DNA of 64,000 nt, taken from assembly GCF_024623785.1 (NCBI RefSeq), contig NZ_JANKBZ010000023.1:62001-126000 (forward strand), read 5' to 3'. Below the pieces are notes generated by a model. That model did not search any database. It was given only the letters and a program-made list of their open reading frames with translations, and was not told the origin of the DNA. This document shows, piece by piece, positions 32,874 to 41,518 of this stretch. A program made the translations under genes and the position numbers. Each line of letters opens with the position of its first letter. The stretch's first letter is position 1. This DNA comes from Archangium lipolyticum (GTDB taxonomy: Bacteria > Myxococcota > Myxococcia > Myxococcales > Myxococcaceae).

Positions 32874-35090
32874 ATGTCCCCGGTAACCTTCTCCCAGAAC
32901 GGCTTCATGGAGGGGGATGACGCACGAGGGTCGGTTCCGATGACGAGCACGGCCGGGTCCTGCCCGGAGTGCGGAATGAATCTGTCGGAGGGCGCTCCCG
33001 AGGGCCTGTGCCCCCGGTGTCTGCTCTCCGGCCTGTTCGGCGACGAGGAGCCCGAGCCTCCCTCCTCCGAGCCCCTGCCCACGGCTGGAGAGCGGGGCTC
33101 CATCCGCTTCGGCGAGTACGAGCTGGTCGAGCGCATCGCACGGGGCGGGATGGGGGTCGTCTACAAGGCCCGGCAGGTGCGCATCAACCGGCTGGTGGCC
33201 CTGAAGATGATCGTCGACGGCGAGCTGGCCAGCGACATGGAGGTGTACCGCTTCCGGGCCGAGGCCGAGGCCGCCGCGCTGCTGGACCATCCGGGCATCG
33301 TCCCCATCTACGAGGTGGGCGAGCACGAGGGGCGCCACTACTTCACGATGAAGCTGATGGAGGGCGGGAGCCTGGCCGACCACCTGGAGCTGCTGGGTGG
33401 GGATCAGGGTCGTGCGGCGGAGTGGGTGGCGGAGGTGGCGCGAGCGGTGCACTACGGCCACCAGCACGGCATCCTCCACCGCGATCTGAAGCCCGCCAAC
33501 ATCCTCCTGGACGCGAACGGGAAGCCGCACGTGGGGGACTTCGGCGTCGCCCGGCACCTGGAGAAGGACGGGGGCTTCACGCAGACGGGCATGGTGGTGG
33601 GCACTCCGGCCTACATGGCGCCGGAGCAGGCCGCGGGACGCATCCGGGAGCTCACCACCGCCGCGGACGTGTACAGCCTGGGGGCCATCCTCTTCGAGCT
33701 GCTCGCCGGCCGGCCGCCCTTCGTGGCGGACAGCGCGACGGGCGTCCTCCGGCAGGTGTTGGAGTCCGAGCCCGTCTCCCTCCGCTCGCTCCGGGCGGAC
33801 GTGGAGCCGGAGCTGGAGACCATCTGCCTCAAGTGCCTGGAGAAGGATCCGGCGCGCCGCTACGGCTCGGCGGAGAAGCTGGCGAAGGATCTGGATCGCT
33901 GGCGCAACGGAGAGCCCATCCATGCGCGGCGCAGCGGCCCGCTGGTGCGCGCGTGGAACTGGTGCCGGCGGCACCCGCTGGTGGCGGGAGGACTGGCGGC
34001 GGTGGTGTGGTTCCTCCTCATCATGTCGGTGGTCTCGTTCTCCATCGCGCGGACGCAGGAGCGGGAGCGGCGCCAGGAGGTGCTGAGGGCCAACGCCTAC
34101 GCCGCCCGGACGGTGGCGGGGACGGTGCTCTTCCAGCTCGCCGAGTATGGCCAGGCCGTCGAGCGGGTGGCGGCGGAGGACTGGACGCGAGAGCTGTTGA
34201 AGCGCGGCGATCCGGAGTCCCTGAAGCTCCTCGTCCGGACGACGTACGAGACCCACGATGATCCGCGCAACGGCTTGAGGCTCCCCGGCGGACCGTCACC
34301 GTTCGAGAACTGGTTCATCCTGGACGCCCAGGGTCTCGTCCGGGCCCGCTGGCCGGAGCCGCCCGCGGGCTTCCTGGGCAGGGACTTCGGGTGGAGGGAC
34401 TACTTCCAGGGCGCGGCACAGCGGGCGCGCAAGGGCCAGCACGCGCCGTACATCTCGCGCGCGTTCGAGTCCGAGGCGGATGAGCGCTTCCGCTTCGCCA
34501 TCTCCGTGCCCGTCTATGACGAGCAGGGCCGCTGGCTCGGCGTCGTGGTGGCCATGGTGGGGACGGGCTCCACGCTGGGCGCGCTGTCGCTGAACGGGGT
34601 GAACGAAGAGGGCCGGTCCGTCGTGCTCGTGGGGCCCAGGGATCGCGAGCGCGGCCAGGCCCTTCCCTCCGGGCAGGACGAGCACGTCGTCCTCGTTCAC
34701 GAGGCGCTCGCGCATGGGGCGGCCACCGTGCTCGATGCCACGGCCGCGCACCGGGTCGAGCAGGTGCTGCGGCATGCCCCCAGGTACGGGCAGCAGCAGT
34801 TCCGGCTCCCCGGTCCGGGTCCCCTGGCTTCCTACGAGGACCACCGGGATCCGCTGCTCGGGGGCGCCGGGACCTGGCTGGCGGCGTTCGCTCCCGTGGG
34901 GAGCACGGGCTTCGTGGCCATCGTCCAGACACAGGATGATGCCGCCTTCGCGCCCACCCGGAAGCTCGCCACGCGGCTGGCGCTCTGGGGTGGAATTCCC
35001 TTCACCCTCGGGGCGACGGGAATCGGCCTGGCGCTGTGGAATGCCCGGCGGAGGCATCGGGCGAGGGAGGAGCGCTCGACGCAATCGTGA
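32874..35090 (+). CDS. Transmembrane Ser/Thr protein kinase with zinc ribbon and extracytoplasmic sensor domain
   Basis: The 738-residue protein has, in order: a zinc ribbon (Cys30, Cys33, Cys46, Cys49), a kinase domain (about 80-345) with GGMGVVYKA, Lys111, HRDLKPAN (Asp204), DFG at 222-224 and [10 protein letters not shown], a membrane segment at about 370-392, an extracytoplasmic region of about 300 residues, and a second membrane segment near 705-725. The outer region has [20 protein letters not shown] and [17 protein letters not shown], which look like a Cache-type sensor. So an outside ligand would control the kinase. It is coupled to the ECF gene upstream. The ATG at 32874 is used; ATG at 32940 would still keep the zinc ribbon. 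Confidence 0.92.
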   Translation: MSPVTFSQNGFMEGDDARGSVPMTSTAGSCPECGMNLSEGAPEGLCPRCLLSGLFGDEEPEPPSSEPLPTAGERGSIRFGEYELVERIARGGMGVVYKARQVRINRLVALKMIVDGELASDMEVYRFRAEAEAAALLDHPGIVPIYEVGEHEGRHYFTMKLMEGGSLADHLELLGGDQGRAAEWVAEVARAVHYGHQHGILHRDLKPANILLDANGKPHVGDFGVARHLEKDGGFTQTGMVVGTPAYMAPEQAAGRIRELTTAADVYSLGAILFELLAGRPPFVADSATGVLRQVLESEPVSLRSLRADVEPELETICLKCLEKDPARRYGSAEKLAKDLDRWRNGEPIHARRSGPLVRAWNWCRRHPLVAGGLAAVVWFLLIMSVVSFSIARTQERERRQEVLRANAYAARTVAGTVLFQLAEYGQAVERVAAEDWTRELLKRGDPESLKLLVRTTYETHDDPRNGLRLPGGPSPFENWFILDAQGLVRARWPEPPAGFLGRDFGWRDYFQGAAQRARKGQHAPYISRAFESEADERFRFAISVPVYDEQGRWLGVVVAMVGTGSTLGALSLNGVNEEGRSVVLVGPRDRERGQALPSGQDEHVVLVHEALAHGAATVLDATAAHRVEQVLRHAPRYGQQQFRLPGPGPLASYEDHRDPLLGGAGTWLAAFAPVGSTGFVAIVQTQDDAAFAPTRKLATRLALWGGIPFTLGATGIGLALWNARRRHRAREERSTQS

Positions 35091-35160
35091 CATCCCATGC
35101 CGTAACCTTTCGGGATGCGCGCTTCTGAGAACGGTGCAAACCCAAACAGAGGTCACTGCC

Positions 35161-35724
35161 TTGCACCGTCTTCTCCTGTCCTGCCTGTTGCTGTCCCTCG
35201 GTCTCTGCGCTTGCGACTCGCGCCGGGACTTCGCTGGCTCCTATGATGTCTCGGGCTCCCTCACGACCTCGATGAACGGCAGGAGCAACACCTCCCGTGT
35301 CGAGGATGACACTCTCGTCATCATCGCCGATGCCCTCGACTCCGATGCGCTCTATCTGGACTTCGATTGTGGCTTGACGGGGAAGATGAAGGACGCGGAG
35401 TCCTTCACGGTCGACGCGAGGAAGTGCCCCTCCTATACGGCTGACGGCTGCACGTTCACCTGGACCTATCGGGATGGGACGGTCCGCGGTGATGCGGCAG
35501 ATGATACGAAGATCAATCTCACCCTCGCCGGGACCATCGAGGGGAGCTGCTCCGATGGCTCGGCGGGACAGCTGGGCTTCGCGTTCTCGTTGTCGGGGAA
35601 GAGGAAGGACACGTCCTCGTCGGGATCGAAGCTGACGCTGGAGCCCACCGGGGAGGGGCTCTCTCCCCAGATGTCCGCGCTGCGCTCCGAATTGGAGCGG
35701 GCGATGCGTCCTCATCTCGAGTGA
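35161..35724 (+). CDS. Hypothetical lipoprotein
   Basis: The 187-residue precursor starts at a TTG (35161) with AGAGGTC just upstream. It gives a lipoprotein signal MHRLLLSCLLLSLGLCAC with a lipobox-like LCAC. The mature part is beta-rich with paired cysteines (DFDCGLTG, ARKCPSYTADGC and EGSCSDG) that could form disulfides, and it ends in a charged helix. I recognise no family. It lies 70 bp after the kinase gene in the same direction; whether it belongs to the same operon is unclear. A GTG at 35134 is an alternative start. Confidence 0.7.
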   Translation: MHRLLLSCLLLSLGLCACDSRRDFAGSYDVSGSLTTSMNGRSNTSRVEDDTLVIIADALDSDALYLDFDCGLTGKMKDAESFTVDARKCPSYTADGCTFTWTYRDGTVRGDAADDTKINLTLAGTIEGSCSDGSAGQLGFAFSLSGKRKDTSSSGSKLTLEPTGEGLSPQMSALRSELERAMRPHLE

Positions 35725-35745
35725 GCGGCTCCCGTCGGGGCGGGC

Positions 35746-36834
35746 TCACGGGTGAGGGACGAGCCGCACCGAGGGCACCTTGAAGGTCGCGGTGATGGGC
35801 CCACCCTCGGTGAGGCCCAGCTCCTCGCAGGAGAAGCGCGTCACGCGGGCCACCAGGGGGAAGCCCGCGTCGAGCGCCACGCGGACCAGGGCGCCCTCGG
35901 GAGAGAGTGACACCACGGTGCAGGGGAGCCGGTTGCGCGCGCTGGTAGGCGAGGCCTCGGGGGGGGCCAGCGTGATGTCCTCGGCGCGGATGCAGACGAA
36001 GACCGTGTCTCCTCCGGGCGTCGGCTCCAGCGCCGTCAGCTGGTGCGGGCCCACCGCCACCGTGGCCAGTCCCTCCTCGCGCCGCAGCACCTTGCCCGGG
36101 AGCACCGTCTCGATGCCCGTCATCCTCGCCACCGACAGATCCGCCGGGTGGTTGAACACGTCGGCCACCGGCCCCACCTGGCACACGCGGCCTCCCTCCA
36201 TGGCCACCAGATCGTCCCCCAGCGCCAGCGCCTCCAGCCTGTCGTGCGTCACCACCACGGTGGGCACTCCCAGCTCCCGGAGCGTCCGCCGCAGCTCGCC
36301 CCGGAGCTGCTCGCGCGATGGGGCATCCAGCGCGGACAGGGGCTCGTCCAGCAGCAGGAGCCGGGGACGGATGGCGAGCGCCCGCGCCAGGGCCACTCGC
36401 TGCTGCTGCCCGCCGGAGAGCTCGCGCGGCCGGCGTCCCTCCAGCCCCTCCAGGCGCAGCAGCGCGAAGAGGGAGCGCGAGCGCTCGCGGCGCTCGGCCT
36501 GGGACAGGTGGGCGAGCCCGTACTGGACGTTCTGCTCCGCGGTGAGGTGGGGGAAGAGGGCGTAGTCCTGGAAGAGGTAGCCCACGCGCCGCCGCTGGGG
36601 CGGCAGGTCCACGCGGATCCCAGCGTCCCACCAGGGCTCGCCGTGGAAGAGGATGCGCCCGCGATCGGCCCGCTCGAGCCCCGCCAGGCACCGCAGCACC
36701 GTCGTCTTCCCCGCGCCCGAGGGCCCGAAGAGCACCGCCACCCGGCCCGGCGTGGCCCGCAGCTCCAGGGCCGCCCGGACGGTGGGGCCTCCGGGGAAGC
36801 GCTTCTCCAGGTCGACTACGAGCGTGTCGGCCAT
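35746..36834 (-). CDS. modC: Molybdate ABC transporter ATP-binding protein
   Basis: The 362-residue ATPase has Walker A GPSGAGKTT near residue 37, signature ELSGGQQQRVALARAL, Walker B LLLLDEPLSALD and the switch His in VTHDRLEA. The C-terminal part holds a MOP-like domain that binds molybdate-type oxyanions in ModC (RNRLPCTVVSLSPEGALVRV). It energises uptake by the ModB channel. The start at 36834 overlaps the end of modB by 19 bp. It is the last gene of modA-modB-modC. Confidence 0.95.
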   Translation of the reverse strand: MADTLVVDLEKRFPGGPTVRAALELRATPGRVAVLFGPSGAGKTTVLRCLAGLERADRGRILFHGEPWWDAGIRVDLPPQRRRVGYLFQDYALFPHLTAEQNVQYGLAHLSQAERRERSRSLFALLRLEGLEGRRPRELSGGQQQRVALARALAIRPRLLLLDEPLSALDAPSREQLRGELRRTLRELGVPTVVVTHDRLEALALGDDLVAMEGGRVCQVGPVADVFNHPADLSVARMTGIETVLPGKVLRREEGLATVAVGPHQLTALEPTPGGDTVFVCIRAEDITLAPPEASPTSARNRLPCTVVSLSPEGALVRVALDAGFPLVARVTRFSCEELGLTEGGPITATFKVPSVRLVPHP

Positions 36835-37493
36835 GGTGCCCACACCCTGCGCTGGAGCCCGTAGGTGAGGGCCAGCACGATGAACGAGAAGACGAGCAGC
36901 AGCAGCGCCGTGTTGCCCGCGGACGTGTAGTCCAGCGCCTGCACCGCGTCATAGATGGAGATGGCGGCCGTGCGCGTGCGGCCCTCCAGGTTGCCGCCCA
37001 CCATCAACACCACGCCGAACTCGCCCAGCGTGTGCGCGAACGTGAGGACCATGCCGGAGAGGATGCCGGTGGCGGACAGGGGCAGCACGACGCGGACGAA
37101 CGTCTGGAAGCGCGAGACCCCCAGGCACCAGGAGGCCTCGATGAGGCGGCGATCCACGCTGGCGAGGGCCGCGGTGAAGGGCTGCACCGCGAAGGGCAGG
37201 TTGTAGAGCACCGAGGCCAGCAACAGGCCCTCGAAGCTGAAGGGGAGGGTGTGCCCGGTGAGCGACTCGAAGCCGCGGCCCAGGGGGCTGCGCGGGCCGA
37301 GTGCCAGCAGCAGGTAGAAGCCCAGCACCGTGGGAGGGAGCACCAGCGGCAGCGCCACCACGGCCTCCACGAGGAACTTCCAACGCCAGCGAGAGCTGGC
37401 CAGCCACCAGGCGATGGGCAGGCCCAGCACCAGGAGGATGCCCGTCGTCCATGCGGCGAGGCGCAGGCTCAGCGCGATGGCGGCCCAATCCAC
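36816..37493 (-). CDS. modB: Molybdate ABC transporter permease
   Basis: The 225-residue protein has five membrane segments and starts AIALSLRLAAWTTGILLVLG, then ALPLVLPPTVLGFYLLLALG. The permease EAA-loop region is AFVRV-like: LGVSRFQTFVRVVLPLSATG, and it ends GVVLMVGGNLEGRTRT with a following channel segment. This is the typical ModB length and order. It passes molybdate delivered by ModA. The gene starts 38 bp after modA and overlaps modC. Confidence 0.95.
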   Translation of the reverse strand: MDWAAIALSLRLAAWTTGILLVLGLPIAWWLASSRWRWKFLVEAVVALPLVLPPTVLGFYLLLALGPRSPLGRGFESLTGHTLPFSFEGLLLASVLYNLPFAVQPFTAALASVDRRLIEASWCLGVSRFQTFVRVVLPLSATGILSGMVLTFAHTLGEFGVVLMVGGNLEGRTRTAAISIYDAVQALDYTSAGNTALLLLVFSFIVLALTYGLQRRVWAPWPTRS

Positions 37494-37531
37494 GGCTCAC
37501 TCCTCTCGGGGGGACATGGTGTGCACGCCCT

Positions 37532-38374
37532 TCATTGTCCCGGGAGGAAGAAGCCGTGGCGCTTCAAGAGCGCGCGGCCGTCCTCGCCGAGCAGGCCATC
37601 ACGAAACCGCTTCGCGAGCTCCACGTCCCGGGCCCGCGCGAGGATGGCGCCGCCCTGCTCCATGCGCGGGTATGCGTCGATCGGTACCTCCCAGTAACGG
37701 CCCTGCTCCTTCATGGCCGGGGCCAGCGCGAGCGCCAGGGCGATGATGCCCACGTCCGCGGAGCCGCTCTGCACGAACTGCGCGGTCTGCGCGATGTTCT
37801 CCCCGAGCACCAGCCGGTCCTTGACGGTGTCGTAGATGCCCTGGCTCTTCATGGCGGCCTCGGCCGCGCGGCCATAGGGCGCGTGCTGGGGATTGGCAAT
37901 GGCGATGCGCTTCGCGGCGGGTTCCAGCAGCGCCTTCATCCCGAGCTGCTCCAGGGGCAGCGCCGAGTCCTTCGGCACCCACACCACGATGCGGCCCACG
38001 GCGTAGAGGAAGACGCCACTCTCGTGCACCAGGCCCTGTTCGGCCAGTGTGCGCGGATAGGACACGTCCGCGGACAGGAAGAGATCGAAGGGCGCGCCGT
38101 TGGCGATCTGCGCGGAGAAGTTGCCCGATGAGCCGTAGGTCACCCGCACGTCCGCGTCGGGGTTCTTCGCGCGGAACTCCTGGACCCACTCGTCCAGTGC
38201 GAACTTGAGATCCGACGCCGCGGCAATGGTCAGGACCTGCTTCCTTCCCGCCCCGGAGGAGGGCGTTGCTTCCGGTGAGGCGGAGCCTCCTCCACCGCGC
38301 AGCCCGGCGGCGATGCCCGCTCCCAGGATGAGCAGGGTGCCCACCACGAGCGAACCCTTCACGATCGCGTTCAT
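37532..38374 (-). CDS. modA: Molybdate-binding periplasmic protein
   Basis: The 280-residue protein has an N-terminal membrane signal (GSLVVGTLLILGAGIAAGL) and a ModA-type fold. Ligand-contact regions are IAAASDLKFALDEWVQEF, YGSSGNFSAQI, GAPFDLFLSADVSYP and GIIALALALAPAM. It captures molybdate or tungstate outside the inner membrane. It is the first gene of the operon and is divergent from the Ig-like protein gene across 237 bp. I could not identify a ModE-type operator. Confidence 0.94.
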   Translation of the reverse strand: MNAIVKGSLVVGTLLILGAGIAAGLRGGGGSASPEATPSSGAGRKQVLTIAAASDLKFALDEWVQEFRAKNPDADVRVTYGSSGNFSAQIANGAPFDLFLSADVSYPRTLAEQGLVHESGVFLYAVGRIVVWVPKDSALPLEQLGMKALLEPAAKRIAIANPQHAPYGRAAEAAMKSQGIYDTVKDRLVLGENIAQTAQFVQSGSADVGIIALALALAPAMKEQGRYWEVPIDAYPRMEQGGAILARARDVELAKRFRDGLLGEDGRALLKRHGFFLPGQ

Positions 38375-38611
38375 CCGCTCTTTCTACAACCTCCCACCCG
38401 GCGGGATCCTGAAGGTTTTTCCCGATTCTTCCACGAGGGGCTGGAAGGAACTTCCGGGTGGCGGGCGGGCGCGGTGAAGACGGTGGCGCCAGCTCCTCTC
38501 GAGGACAGGAGGGTTCGGGCTCCGGCATGAATCTGGCTTTGAGCGGCCTCGAAGGCATTCCAGCCCGGGTGAGAACCCCATCATCCCCCATCCCCGGGCG
38601 AGAGGAGAGAC

Positions 38612-39043
38612 ATGTCCCGGAGGTATGGGTCGGCGAGGTGGTCGTCCTTGCTGTTCACGACGCTCCCGGTGTGGCTGGTGGGCGCGCATCTGACGGCCGC
38701 GGTGCTCGGCCTGTATACGTCGGCGCCGAAGGTCACCATCGTCCAGACGGCACGGGCCGCGCCGGACAGCGAAGCGATGATCATCGAGGTCCGGGCGGAT
38801 GACGGACGCCTGGGCTCGGGGGTGCGCCAGGTGGAGTTCCAGGTCGACTCCACCTCGGGGACATGGAAGCCGCTGTCGCTGGACTCGAGCTCCATGACCT
38901 ACAAGGGCACCTGGACGCCCGAGGCCCTGACGGAGGGCAACCACCAGATCTATGTCCGCGCCACGGACAACACGGGCAACCCGCGCACCGTGCACGTCAC
39001 GGTGGAGGTGTCCGCACCTGGAAGTGTCTTCAGCGCCGGGTGA
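38612..39043 (+). CDS. Membrane-anchored Ig-like domain protein
   Basis: The 143-residue protein has one membrane segment near residues 11-36 (LLFTTLPVWLVGAHLTAAVL) and then an Ig-like beta domain: DGRLGSGVRQVEFQVDSTSG, YKGTWTPEALTEGNHQIYVR, ATDNTGNPRTVHVTVEV. Domains of this type act as stalks or binding modules on the outer face of the membrane. GAGAGGAGAG precedes the ATG. Its last 14 bp overlap the convergent small gene. Function is unknown. Confidence 0.8.
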   Translation: MSRRYGSARWSSLLFTTLPVWLVGAHLTAAVLGLYTSAPKVTIVQTARAAPDSEAMIIEVRADDGRLGSGVRQVEFQVDSTSGTWKPLSLDSSSMTYKGTWTPEALTEGNHQIYVRATDNTGNPRTVHVTVEVSAPGSVFSAG

Positions 39044-39332
39044 GGTCCCACAGGATCAACTGCCGGGCGCGCGGGTCGATCGAGTAGGAACCCTCGTATC
39101 CGGCGAGCTGGAGCCGGATGGGGTGCTGCCCCTCGGCGTGGTCCACCCATTGCCGCATCGCGGCGAGCCGTGCGGCGTCCTGGAGCTTGCGCTCGATGGC
39201 CGTGCGGCTCCGCCGGGGTGCTTTGTCCAGGACGGCGCGGACATGGGGAGGAACCCGAACCTCGTAGGCTTCGGTGGGGGGAGAAGCAGTGCTTTCACTC
39301 GGAGTCGTGATGAGGGGTTCTGAACGACGCAT
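39030..39332 (-). CDS. Small uncharacterised protein, RelE/ParE-like pattern
   Basis: The 100-residue product ends with VPPHVRAVLDKAPRRSRTAI, then LRLQLAGYEGSYSIDPRARQ-like sequence: HPIRLQLAGYEGSYSIDPRA and LILWDLTRR. The helix pair followed by short beta strands recalls RelE/ParE-type toxin folds, but no antitoxin gene is adjacent and catalytic residues cannot be placed. The ATG at 39332 is uncertain. The tail overlaps the convergent Ig-like gene by 14 bp. Treat the fold as a guess; the gene itself is plausible. Confidence 0.55.
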   Translation of the reverse strand: MRRSEPLITTPSESTASPPTEAYEVRVPPHVRAVLDKAPRRSRTAIERKLQDAARLAAMRQWVDHAEGQHPIRLQLAGYEGSYSIDPRARQLILWDLTRR

Positions 39333-39457
39333 CAGGGTTGGGCAGTGAACAGGTGGGCCATGCCATTCGAGGAAAATCCGGGCATGGGCGACAAGAGACC
39401 CGTGGGTCACGGTTCTGGCCACTTCGCACGACGCGCGGCTGGATGGCGCGCGCCCCG

Positions 39458-39937
39458 TCAGGGCAGCTGGAGCTTCACGCTGAAGGTGTAGGACACGCTG
39501 ATGGGCTTGCCCTGGTAGAGCACCGGGCGGTAGCGGCGGCTCTCCAGGGCTTCGATGACAGCCTCGTCCATGAAAGGCCGTCCCACGAGGATGCGGCAGT
39601 GCTCGACCGCGCCTTCCCGGGTGATGGTGCAGCGGGCGATGACCCGGCCGCTGACGCGGGCAGCCAGGGCCTCTGGCGTGTAGCGAACCGCCGCACCGGA
39701 GAGCATCTCCGGCGGGGTCATGCCGGAGAAATCACAGCGAGTCACCTCCTCCCCGGCGAAGCCGTTTCCCAGCACGCCGTCGTCGGCGAGCTCCTCACCG
39801 GGCTCACTCACGGGGAGCGGGCTCTCGACGGGGCGTTCAGGCGGGGAGGGGCGGTCGTCCGAGGCGCTCGGCACGCAGGCCAGCAGGACCGCGTGCAGCA
39901 TCGAGGACACCCAGGAGACGGTGCGGGAGTGGCTCAC
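39458..39937 (-). CDS. TonB C-terminal domain protein with a lipobox-like signal
   Basis: The 159-residue protein has a short N-terminal hydrophobic stretch ending AVLLACVP, a Pro-rich linker, and a TonB C-terminal domain from about 75: ARVSGRVIARCTITREGAVE, HCRILVGRPFMDEAVIEALE, SRRYRPVLYQGKPISVSYTF. The domain is clearly paralogous to that of the gene just upstream. The LLAC could be a lipobox (Cys21), or the stretch could be a decayed TonB-type anchor (compare SLMVHAGVF in the neighbour). A lipoprotein could not be driven by ExbB/ExbD in the usual way. Confidence 0.82.
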   Translation of the reverse strand: MSHSRTVSWVSSMLHAVLLACVPSASDDRPSPPERPVESPLPVSEPGEELADDGVLGNGFAGEEVTRCDFSGMTPPEMLSGAAVRYTPEALAARVSGRVIARCTITREGAVEHCRILVGRPFMDEAVIEALESRRYRPVLYQGKPISVSYTFSVKLQLP

Positions 39938-39968
39938 GTTCGAGCTCCGGGGTGCCTGGATGGCCCTC

Positions 39969-40718
39969 TCAGGGCATGCGGATCTTCACATTGAAGATAT
40001 AGGACACGCTGACGTTCCTGCCCTGGAAGCTCACCGGGCGGTAGCGGCGGGTCGTCAGGGACGAGAGCACCGCGTCGTCCATGTGGGGCAGCCCCTTGAT
40101 GATGCGGCAGTTCTCGATGTCGCCCTCGCGGGTGATGGTGCAGCGGGCGATGACCAGGCCGCTGACCCGGGCCTCGACGGCTTCCCGCGTGTACTGGATG
40201 GGCGCACCTTCGGAGATGAGCTGCGGGGGGGTCATGCCGGCGCCGAAGGGGATGACCTCCTCGCCGGTCCCCTCTGGGGTGTTGGTCAGCATCATCGCGG
40301 CGATGGCCGGCGCTCCGGGGACGCCTCCCTTCTCGACGCCGTCGGGATGGCTGCCCGGGACGTAGGGGAGGTCATTGGCGGCGGTCTCCGGCTCGTCCGG
40401 GGTGGGAGGCGGCTCGGCCACCGGCTGTGTCTCTGGAGGCGGCGGGGGGATCTTCTTGGGCTGGACCAGCTCGGTCTTGGGCTTCTTGGGCTTGGGCGTC
40501 ACCGGCTGCTGCACGGCCTTGGGAGGGATCGGGTTGCCCTTGGGCGGCCGGGGGATTTCGAAGGTGAGCACGGGATCTTCCTTGATCTGCTCCACCGCCT
40601 TGCCCGTCAGGCCCAGCATGCCGCCGAACACGCCCGCGTGCACCATCAAGGACACCCACATCCCTGTCCCGAAACGACCTGCCCTCAACCCTGGCTGATT
40701 GATGACCGACTGGAACAT
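39969..40718 (-). CDS. TonB-family energy transducer
   Basis: The 249-residue protein has the usual TonB layout: a short cytoplasmic tail, one membrane segment (GMWVSLMVHAGVFGGMLGL), a long Pro/Lys-rich spacer (60-120) and a C-terminal TonB domain with ARVSGLVIARCTITREGDIE and SLTTRRYRPVSFQGRNVSVS. Such proteins carry inner-membrane energy to outer-membrane receptors. The TonB motif includes the SxxxH pattern needed for ExbB/D coupling. GGAGGGAA precedes the ATG. No exbB, exbD or receptor gene is nearby. It lies 31 bp upstream of its shorter paralogue. Confidence 0.9.
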   Translation of the reverse strand: MFQSVINQPGLRAGRFGTGMWVSLMVHAGVFGGMLGLTGKAVEQIKEDPVLTFEIPRPPKGNPIPPKAVQQPVTPKPKKPKTELVQPKKIPPPPPETQPVAEPPPTPDEPETAANDLPYVPGSHPDGVEKGGVPGAPAIAAMMLTNTPEGTGEEVIPFGAGMTPPQLISEGAPIQYTREAVEARVSGLVIARCTITREGDIENCRIIKGLPHMDDAVLSSLTTRRYRPVSFQGRNVSVSYIFNVKIRMP

Positions 40719-40795
40719 CTGGATTCCCTCCTGTTGACACCGTTCAAGTTACGGAGTCCGGGAGGGCTGGTGGCCTTGGGCCGTCCATCTCTTCG

Positions 40796-41518
40796 TCATG
40801 GTTTCGTCATGGACTCGAGCTCCATGCGGTACCCCACCCCGCGAATGGTGTGGATGGTGAAGGAGGAGGCGCTCGTCCAGCCGAGCTTCTTCTTCAGGTT
40901 GGAGACGAAGTTGTCCACGGTGCGCGGGTCCACGATGACGTCCCGCCCCCAGACGGCGTCGAGGATCTCCCCCCGGGTGAGGGCGCGGTCCCGGTGCTTG
41001 AGCAGGAAGGCGAGCAGGTCGAACTCGGTGCGGGTCAGGTCGATGACGTTCCCGTCGGCCCGGGAGAGGGTGCGCTTGCCGAGGTCCAGGTGGAAGCCGG
41101 AGAAGGTCATGACCTGGGGGGGCGCGCCGCCCGCCCGGCGTACCAGGGCCCCCACCCGGGCGAGCAGCTCGCGCAGCCGGTAGGGCTTGGTGAGGTAGTC
41201 CTGGGCGCCCGCCTCGAAGCCGCGGACGATGTCGTCCTCGAGCGAGCGCGCGGTGAGCATCAGCACCATGGTCTGCACGCCACTGGCGCGCAGCCTGCGG
41301 CAGAAGGAGTAGCCGTCCTCGCCCGGGAGCATGACGTCGAGGATGAGCAGGTCGAAGGCTCGCTGGGCCAGCAGGGGCTCGGCCTCGCGGGCGTGGGTGG
41401 CCACGGCCACCTCGTAACCTTCGTCCTGCAGGTTGTCCCGCAGGCCGATCCGCAGGTTCGCGTCGTCCTCGACGACGAGGATGGAGGGGCGGGTAGGGGC
41501 GCTGCTCGGCGTGTTCAT
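40796..41518 (-). CDS. OmpR-family response regulator
   Basis: The 240-residue protein has a receiver domain (SILVVEDDANLRIGL, phospho-acceptor Asp in LLILDVMLPGEDG, conserved Lys in YLTKPYRLREL) and a winged-helix DNA-binding domain (VIDLTRTEFDLLAFLLKHRD, then WGRDVIVDPRTVDNFVSNLK). All key residues are present. The start ATG at 41518 overlaps the kinase stop (ATGA), so the pair is translationally coupled. Target genes are unknown. Confidence 0.95.
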   Translation of the reverse strand: MNTPSSAPTRPSILVVEDDANLRIGLRDNLQDEGYEVAVATHAREAEPLLAQRAFDLLILDVMLPGEDGYSFCRRLRASGVQTMVLMLTARSLEDDIVRGFEAGAQDYLTKPYRLRELLARVGALVRRAGGAPPQVMTFSGFHLDLGKRTLSRADGNVIDLTRTEFDLLAFLLKHRDRALTRGEILDAVWGRDVIVDPRTVDNFVSNLKKKLGWTSASSFTIHTIRGVGYRMELESMTKP

